Source: DASZMX01 sp035551475
Lineage (GTDB): Bacteria; Verrucomicrobiota; Verrucomicrobiia; Limisphaerales; Palsa-1400
Reading direction: 5' to 3'
NCBI GenBank assembly: GCA_035551475.1
Contig: DASZMX010000046.1
Coordinates: 1-64,000, forward strand
Length of the DNA: 64,000 nucleotides
The translations under genes were made by a program, and so were the position numbers. A model generated the notes under the pieces. The model saw only the letters and a list, made by a program, of their open reading frames with translations. It was not told where the DNA came from and made no database searches. Within the stretch, counting starts at the first letter, position 1, and every line of letters starts with the position of its first letter. Of this stretch, positions 59,646 to 64,000 are shown piece by piece.

Positions 59646-62438
59646 ATGGGTAAAGCATTAATCATTGCGGAAAAACCGTCGGTCGCCTCGGATATTGCCA
59701 AGGCCCTCGGCGGCTTTGAACGCTTTGGCGAATATTTCGAAAGCGATCGCTTTGTCCTTTCGTCGGCCGTGGGGCATTTGCTCGAATTGATCGTGCCCGA
59801 TGGCGTGGAGGTCAAACGCGGCAAATGGAGTTTCGCCAATCTCCCGGTTATTCCCCAGCATTTTGATCTGCGCCCCATTGAGAAAACCGAAGACCGCCTC
59901 AAAGTCCTGCTCAAGTTGATCAAACGCAAGGATGTCGATCGCCTCATCAATGCGTGCGACGCCGGGCGCGAAGGCGAATTGATTTTCCGCCACATCACCC
60001 AGCACGCAAAGGCCAAACAGCCCATCCAGCGCCTGTGGCTTCAATCCATGACGCCCGCGTCCATTCGCGAAGGATTTTCCGCCCTGCGCGACGACGCCAC
60101 GATGCTGCCGCTGGCCGACGCCGCCGTCTGCCGTTCGGAGGCGGATTGGCTGGTGGGCATCAATGGCACGCGCGCCATGACGGCGTTCAATTCCAAGACC
60201 GGCGGGTTTCATTTGACAACCGTTGGGCGCGTCCAGACGCCCACCCTTGCCATTGTGGTGGAGCGCGAGGAGAAGATTAAGAAATTTGTGCCGCGCGATT
60301 ACTGCGAGCTGCACGGCACGTTCGCAGCGCAGGCGGGCGAATATCCCGGGCGCTGGTTCGATGAGCAATTTGCCCGCGAGAAAAAAGACGCCGATCCCGA
60401 TTTGAAGCCCGAACGCATCTGGGACCGGGCCAAGGCCGAGGCGATCCGCGCCAAATGCCTGGGCCAGCCGGGCATTGTCACCGAGGAAACCAAGCCTTCC
60501 ACCCAGCTTTCGCCCCTGCTCTACGACTTGACGAGCCTGCAGCGCGAAGCCAACGGGCGCTTCGGCTTTTCCGCCAAGAATACCCTCGGGCTCGCCCAGG
60601 CTTTATACGAGCGCCACAAGGTCCTCACCTATCCTCGAACCGATTCCCGCGCGCTGCCGGAAGATTATATTGACACCGTGCGCGCCACGCTGGAAATGCT
60701 GAAAGGCTCCGGCTACAGCGCGTTTGCCGGCGAGATTCTCCAGCGCCAATGGGTGCGCCCCAACAAGCGCATCTTCAATAACGAAAAAATTTCCGACCAC
60801 TTTGCCATCGTTCCCACGACCATCGCGCCCAAAAGCCTGAGCGAACCCGAGCAAAAGCTTTACGATCTGGTCACCAAACGGTTTCTCGCCATTTTTTATC
60901 CCGCGGCGGAGTTTCTCGTTTCCACTCGCATCACGCGCGTCAAGGAAGAGCCTTTCAAATCAGAAGGCAAAGTCATGGTCAACGCCGGGTGGATGACCGT
61001 CTATGGGCGCGAGGCGCAGGGTGACGATCAAACCCCCGCCCTTGTGCCGGTGCAGGCGAACGAGTCGGTGCGCACCACGAACATCGAATTGCACGCCACC
61101 CAGACCAAACCGCCGCCGCGCTACACGGAAGCGACGCTTTTGTCCGCCATGGAAGGCGCCGGCAAACTGCTGGAAGATGAGGAGCTGCGCGAAGCCATGA
61201 GTCAAAAAGGCCTCGGCACGCCCGCCACGCGCGCCTCCATTATCGAAGGCCTGCTCTTCGAGAAATATCTTTTGCGCAACGCGCGCGAGCTGCAACCGAC
61301 GCCCAAGGCGTTTTCCTTGATCACCCTTTTGCGCGGCCTGGAAATCCCGGAATTATCTTCGCCCGAATTAACCGGCGACTGGGAATATCAACTAAAACAG
61401 ATGGAGCGCGGCCTGCTCGCCCGCCCCGCTTTCATGCGCCAGATCGAGGAGATGACGCGCCACATCGTCGCCAAGGCCAAGGGCCATGAAAGCGACACCG
61501 TCCCGGGCGATTACGGCGAACTCAAAGTCCCCTGCCCCAAATGCGGCGGGCCGATGAAGGAGAATTACAAAAAATTCCAATGCCAGAATTGCGATTTCGC
61601 CCTCTGGAAAATTGTCGCCGGGCGTCAATTCGAAATTCCTGAGATCGAAGAACTCATCACCAAACGCGTCATCGGCCCCTTGCAAGGTTTCCGCAGCAAA
61701 ATGGGCCGTCCGTTTGCCGCCCTCATCAAGTTGACTCCCGAGCTGAAGCCGGAATTTGATTTTGGCCAGCAAAATGAAAACGGCGATGGCGCCGCGGAAA
61801 ATGTCGATTTCACCGGCCAGGAGCCGTTGGGCAAATGCCCCAATTGCGGCTCGCCCGTTTATGAGAGCGGGATGAATTATATTTGCGAAAAGGCGGCGCG
61901 CCGCGGCGATTGCAAATTCCGCACCGGCAAAATCATCCTCCAGCGGAACATCGAGCCCGATCAAATCCGCAAGCTCCTGGCCACCGGCAAGACCGATTTA
62001 ATTGACAAATTTATCTCCAAGAAAGGACGGCCCTTCAAGGCGTTCCTCGTCGTCACCCCGGAGAAAAAAGTCGGCTTCGAGTTTGAGCCGAAAGGGCCGC
62101 GCAAGTCACCCGGCGCAAAAAAAGAGCCTGCCGCCAAAATCGATCTCAGCCAGGCCCCAGCAGTCGCCAAATGCCCGATCTGCGGCGGCAAAGTCCTGGA
62201 AACCCCAGAGATTTACGTCTGCGAAAACTCGCAAGCCGCCAAGAAGCCCTGCAAGTTTAAAGTCGGAAAACTCGTCGCGCAACAACCGGTTGACCACGTT
62301 CAACTGAACAAGCTCATCGCCGACGGACGCACGGATTTGCTCACCAAATTCATTTCCAAAGCCGGCCAGCCTTTCTCCGCCTTCCTCGTGCTGGACGACT
62401 CCAACAAAGTCAATTTCGAGTTCCCGCCGCGGGATTAA
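59646..62438 (+). CDS. topB: DNA topoisomerase III-like type IA enzyme
   Basis: A 930-residue type IA topoisomerase. Toprim: Glu9 (AEKPS) and DAGREGE (105-111); active tyrosine Tyr329 in LTYPRTDSR; domain II/IV motifs GRVQTPTL and KGLGTPATRASIIEGL. The C-terminal 310 residues carry three zinc-type repeats (CPKCGG/CQNC, CPNCGS, CPICGG), the last two followed by a KTDLIDKFISKKGRPF-like unit. It relaxes or decatenates single-stranded DNA. The size exceeds E. coli TopB (653) because of the repeats. Confidence 0.93.
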   Translation: MGKALIIAEKPSVASDIAKALGGFERFGEYFESDRFVLSSAVGHLLELIVPDGVEVKRGKWSFANLPVIPQHFDLRPIEKTEDRLKVLLKLIKRKDVDRLINACDAGREGELIFRHITQHAKAKQPIQRLWLQSMTPASIREGFSALRDDATMLPLADAAVCRSEADWLVGINGTRAMTAFNSKTGGFHLTTVGRVQTPTLAIVVEREEKIKKFVPRDYCELHGTFAAQAGEYPGRWFDEQFAREKKDADPDLKPERIWDRAKAEAIRAKCLGQPGIVTEETKPSTQLSPLLYDLTSLQREANGRFGFSAKNTLGLAQALYERHKVLTYPRTDSRALPEDYIDTVRATLEMLKGSGYSAFAGEILQRQWVRPNKRIFNNEKISDHFAIVPTTIAPKSLSEPEQKLYDLVTKRFLAIFYPAAEFLVSTRITRVKEEPFKSEGKVMVNAGWMTVYGREAQGDDQTPALVPVQANESVRTTNIELHATQTKPPPRYTEATLLSAMEGAGKLLEDEELREAMSQKGLGTPATRASIIEGLLFEKYLLRNARELQPTPKAFSLITLLRGLEIPELSSPELTGDWEYQLKQMERGLLARPAFMRQIEEMTRHIVAKAKGHESDTVPGDYGELKVPCPKCGGPMKENYKKFQCQNCDFALWKIVAGRQFEIPEIEELITKRVIGPLQGFRSKMGRPFAALIKLTPELKPEFDFGQQNENGDGAAENVDFTGQEPLGKCPNCGSPVYESGMNYICEKAARRGDCKFRTGKIILQRNIEPDQIRKLLATGKTDLIDKFISKKGRPFKAFLVVTPEKKVGFEFEPKGPRKSPGAKKEPAAKIDLSQAPAVAKCPICGGKVLETPEIYVCENSQAAKKPCKFKVGKLVAQQPVDHVQLNKLIADGRTDLLTKFISKAGQPFSAFLVLDDSNKVNFEFPPRD

Positions 62439-62545
62439 CCCTCGCCTTCATATTCCGGGACAGAATGGCATAACGATTGCTCATTCCTCCCTAAAATCAC
62501 TTTTAGCCTTTAGCCTTTGGCCCTCACCATTTAATATAGTGCGTC

Positions 62546-63913
62546 ATGTTGTGGCTTGTGCTCCAACAACTAAAATCGGGCGATCCCGCCAAACGACGGC
62601 AGGCGGCAGAGCGGCTCGCCGCCGAGCCGGATATTCGCGCGTTGGATGGGTTGGCCAAAGCCTCCCAAGATAGCGATCTTCAGGTAAAAATCGCCGCCCT
62701 CACCGCCTTGGCGGCCCACGAGGATGAGCGCGTCACCGAACTCCTGCTCCGCGCGATGCGGGATCATCAGGCGGAGGTTCGCCAAACCGCCATTTCACGC
62801 CTCAAAGACGCCGCTTCAGAACGCGTCCAATCGGCGCTCGCCGGGGCCTTGCGCGATTCCGATGCCGGCGTCCGCAGCCGGGCCGCCCGCGCGCTCGAGT
62901 CCTGCCCCTGGCGGCCGACGGAGCGCGAAGATGAAGTCTGGCTGGCCATCGCCCGCGGCAAGCTGACCCACGCCGCCTCGTTCGGCTCCATTGCCATCAA
63001 ACCCTTGGAGACCGTTTATCAAAACGGGCCGTATAATTTACAAGTGGGCGCCATCGAGGCGCTCGGCTCCATTCCCGACGATCGGGTGCTCAAGCTTTTG
63101 CTGCGCGCGCTCAAATCCGCGGATCACACAGTATGTTTCGCCGCCATCACCGCCCTCATGAACGCCGGCGGGCCCGGGATGGAAACTGAGCTGGCGCCGC
63201 TCTTAAAACATAAGGACGCGCGCATTCGCGTGGCCGCGGTCGAAGCCCTCGCCAAACTCGATCCGCAGCGGCAGGGCGAGCCTTTGCGCGCGTTGTTGCG
63301 CGACCCTTCCTGGGATGTGCGTTGCGCCGTGGCGTCCGCCCTCTCGAAGATCAACGACCCGCCCACCGTGGACGCGTTGATCGCAGCGCTGCAGGATTCC
63401 AACGGCGATGTGCGCGCCGCCATCGCCAGCGCGCTGGGACGCCTGCGCGACGCCCGCGCCATTGGCCCGCTCGTTCTCGCGCTCAAGGATTCCGACACCA
63501 ACGTCCGCAAAATGGCTGCAGGCGCCCTCGCCTTGATCGACCCGGAATGGGCTGATACCGAAGCCGCGCGCCATGTCGCCGCCCAACTTCGCACCGCCCT
63601 CAATTCGCCCGACTGGTTTGTGCGCCGCGCCGCCGCCCTCGCGCTGGAGCAAATGGGCGAGAACAAAGGAAAAAACAGCCAGGAACTCAACGAGGTCGCC
63701 ACTCCCGCGCGCCGGCGCCAATTGGCGGTCATCAGCGTTTTTGAGGAATTGTTGCGCGACGCGGATTCCGATTTGCGGCTCGCTGCCGCTCTGTCGTTGG
63801 GCAAACTCGGCGAGGCTCGCACCCGTTCCGCGTTGATGACGGCATTGACCGACACCGACGAAGCGGTGCGCCGCGTCGCCACCGAAGCTTTGGAGCATTT
63901 GCACGCCGAATGA
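62546..63913 (+). CDS. HEAT-repeat protein
   Basis: A 455-residue protein made almost wholly of HEAT/PBS-lyase-like repeats (about eleven helical pairs such as DALIAALQDSNGDVRAAIAS). No signal peptide. It probably scaffolds protein interactions in the cytoplasm. TATAGT lies five bases upstream of the ATG and no ribosome binding site is seen. Its stop overlaps the response regulator ATG by four bases, suggesting partnership with that two-component system. Confidence 0.82.
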   Translation: MLWLVLQQLKSGDPAKRRQAAERLAAEPDIRALDGLAKASQDSDLQVKIAALTALAAHEDERVTELLLRAMRDHQAEVRQTAISRLKDAASERVQSALAGALRDSDAGVRSRAARALESCPWRPTEREDEVWLAIARGKLTHAASFGSIAIKPLETVYQNGPYNLQVGAIEALGSIPDDRVLKLLLRALKSADHTVCFAAITALMNAGGPGMETELAPLLKHKDARIRVAAVEALAKLDPQRQGEPLRALLRDPSWDVRCAVASALSKINDPPTVDALIAALQDSNGDVRAAIASALGRLRDARAIGPLVLALKDSDTNVRKMAAGALALIDPEWADTEAARHVAAQLRTALNSPDWFVRRAAALALEQMGENKGKNSQELNEVATPARRRQLAVISVFEELLRDADSDLRLAAALSLGKLGEARTRSALMTALTDTDEAVRRVATEALEHLHAE

Positions 63914-64000
63914 CCGCCCCACCGCCAACACGCGCCGCGCCCACCCGCCGCATTCTGCTGGTGGACGACAACGCTGATTTCACGGATGCCGTCAAAGCCT
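63910..64000 (+). CDS. Response regulator receiver domain, cut by right edge
   Basis: The first 30 codons read MTAPPPTRAAPTRRILLVDD then NADFTDAVKA. RRILLVDDN is the first strand and acidic pocket of a CheY-like receiver. The gene continues beyond the window, so its output domain is unknown. It is coupled by ATGA overlap to the HEAT-repeat gene. Confidence 0.82.
   Translation, partial: MTAPPPTRAAPTRRILLVDDNADFTDAVKA

Noticed and set aside
62500..62516. Short TTTAGCC repeat before the HEAT gene
   Set aside because: Only two to three partial copies; too short to call a repeat element.
1..64000. tRNA, rRNA, CRISPR, insertion sequence or prophage
   Set aside because: Every gap was read for tRNA-like arms, repeats with spacers, transposase motifs and phage genes; none was convincing.

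Overview
The window is a gene-dense stretch of a bacterial chromosome (about 62 protein genes, one broken gene and one gene cut by each edge). It most likely comes from Verrucomicrobiota, near the Pedosphaera/Limisphaera group. This placement is inferred from family recognition: a GFTLIELLVVIAI prepilin with a short globular domain, a second broken pilin-like gene ending in a CPRGGTY...CSIGGPDH block, a secreted cupredoxin with a C-terminal FYRVLAQ-type beta domain, many Tat-exported oxidoreductases, a DUF2723 glycosyltransferase fused to TPRs, and a small WGKR-type protein. No rRNA, tRNA, CRISPR array, insertion sequence or prophage was seen.

Layout. 1-1.4 kb: a partial lower-GC ORF, a VapBC-type toxin-antitoxin pair and a small conserved protein. 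1.4-3.6 kb: ornithine-lipid acyltransferases (olsB-olsA) and a secreted blue-copper protein. 3.9-6.1 kb: a serine beta-lactamase-like hydrolase, a family of unknown function and trpF. 6.2-10.1 kb: a TPR / DUF4331 / HupE-UreJ_2 operon of unknown function. 10.2-15.5 kb: a GDPD phosphodiesterase and a TCA operon (gltA-sucC-sucD) with three small genes between sucC and sucD. 15.5-19.5 kb: a YggT-like membrane protein, a DUF3857/transglutaminase protein, a discoidin-like protein and a pilin-like gene broken by one in-frame stop. 19.5-27.3 kb: a Tat-exported Gfo/Idh/MocA protein, a pseudouridine synthase fused to an RlmI-like methyltransferase, a histone-H1-like protein, a second HupE, a large YncE/phosphoesterase, msrA and yacG.

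27.3-36.8 kb: plsY overlapping a GNAT-aminotransferase V fusion, a PII gene (glnB/glnK) behind a good sigma54 promoter, aroE, an unusually large prepilin peptidase, a tRNA dihydrouridine synthase, a pseudopilin, a lipoprotein, a Tat-exported aldo/keto reductase and an N-acetylmuramoyl-L-alanine amidase. 36.8-47.4 kb: a ClC channel with CBS domains, envelope polysaccharide genes (polyprenyl-phosphate sugar-1-phosphate transferase, glycosyltransferase, two GT-C/TPR proteins), an RlmD-type rRNA methyltransferase and a RelE-like protein. 47.4-53.2 kb: a periplasmic molybdenum hydroxylase operon with its cofactor cytidylyltransferase, then a NagZ-like glucosaminidase and an AmpG-like permease carrying an extra beta domain (muropeptide recycling). 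53.3-64 kb: cysK, rho, a WYL regulator, a luxE-luxC-queD operon without luciferase genes, topoisomerase III, a HEAT-repeat protein and the start of a response regulator.

Points most worth a second look are the TPR/DUF4331/HupE operon, three fusions or insertions (RluA-RlmI, GNAT-aminotransferase, AmpG with a Calx-beta-like insert), the luxEC-queD operon, the stop codon inside the pilin-like gene, and several starts that look leaderless. All functional calls come from reading motifs by eye; no database search was run.
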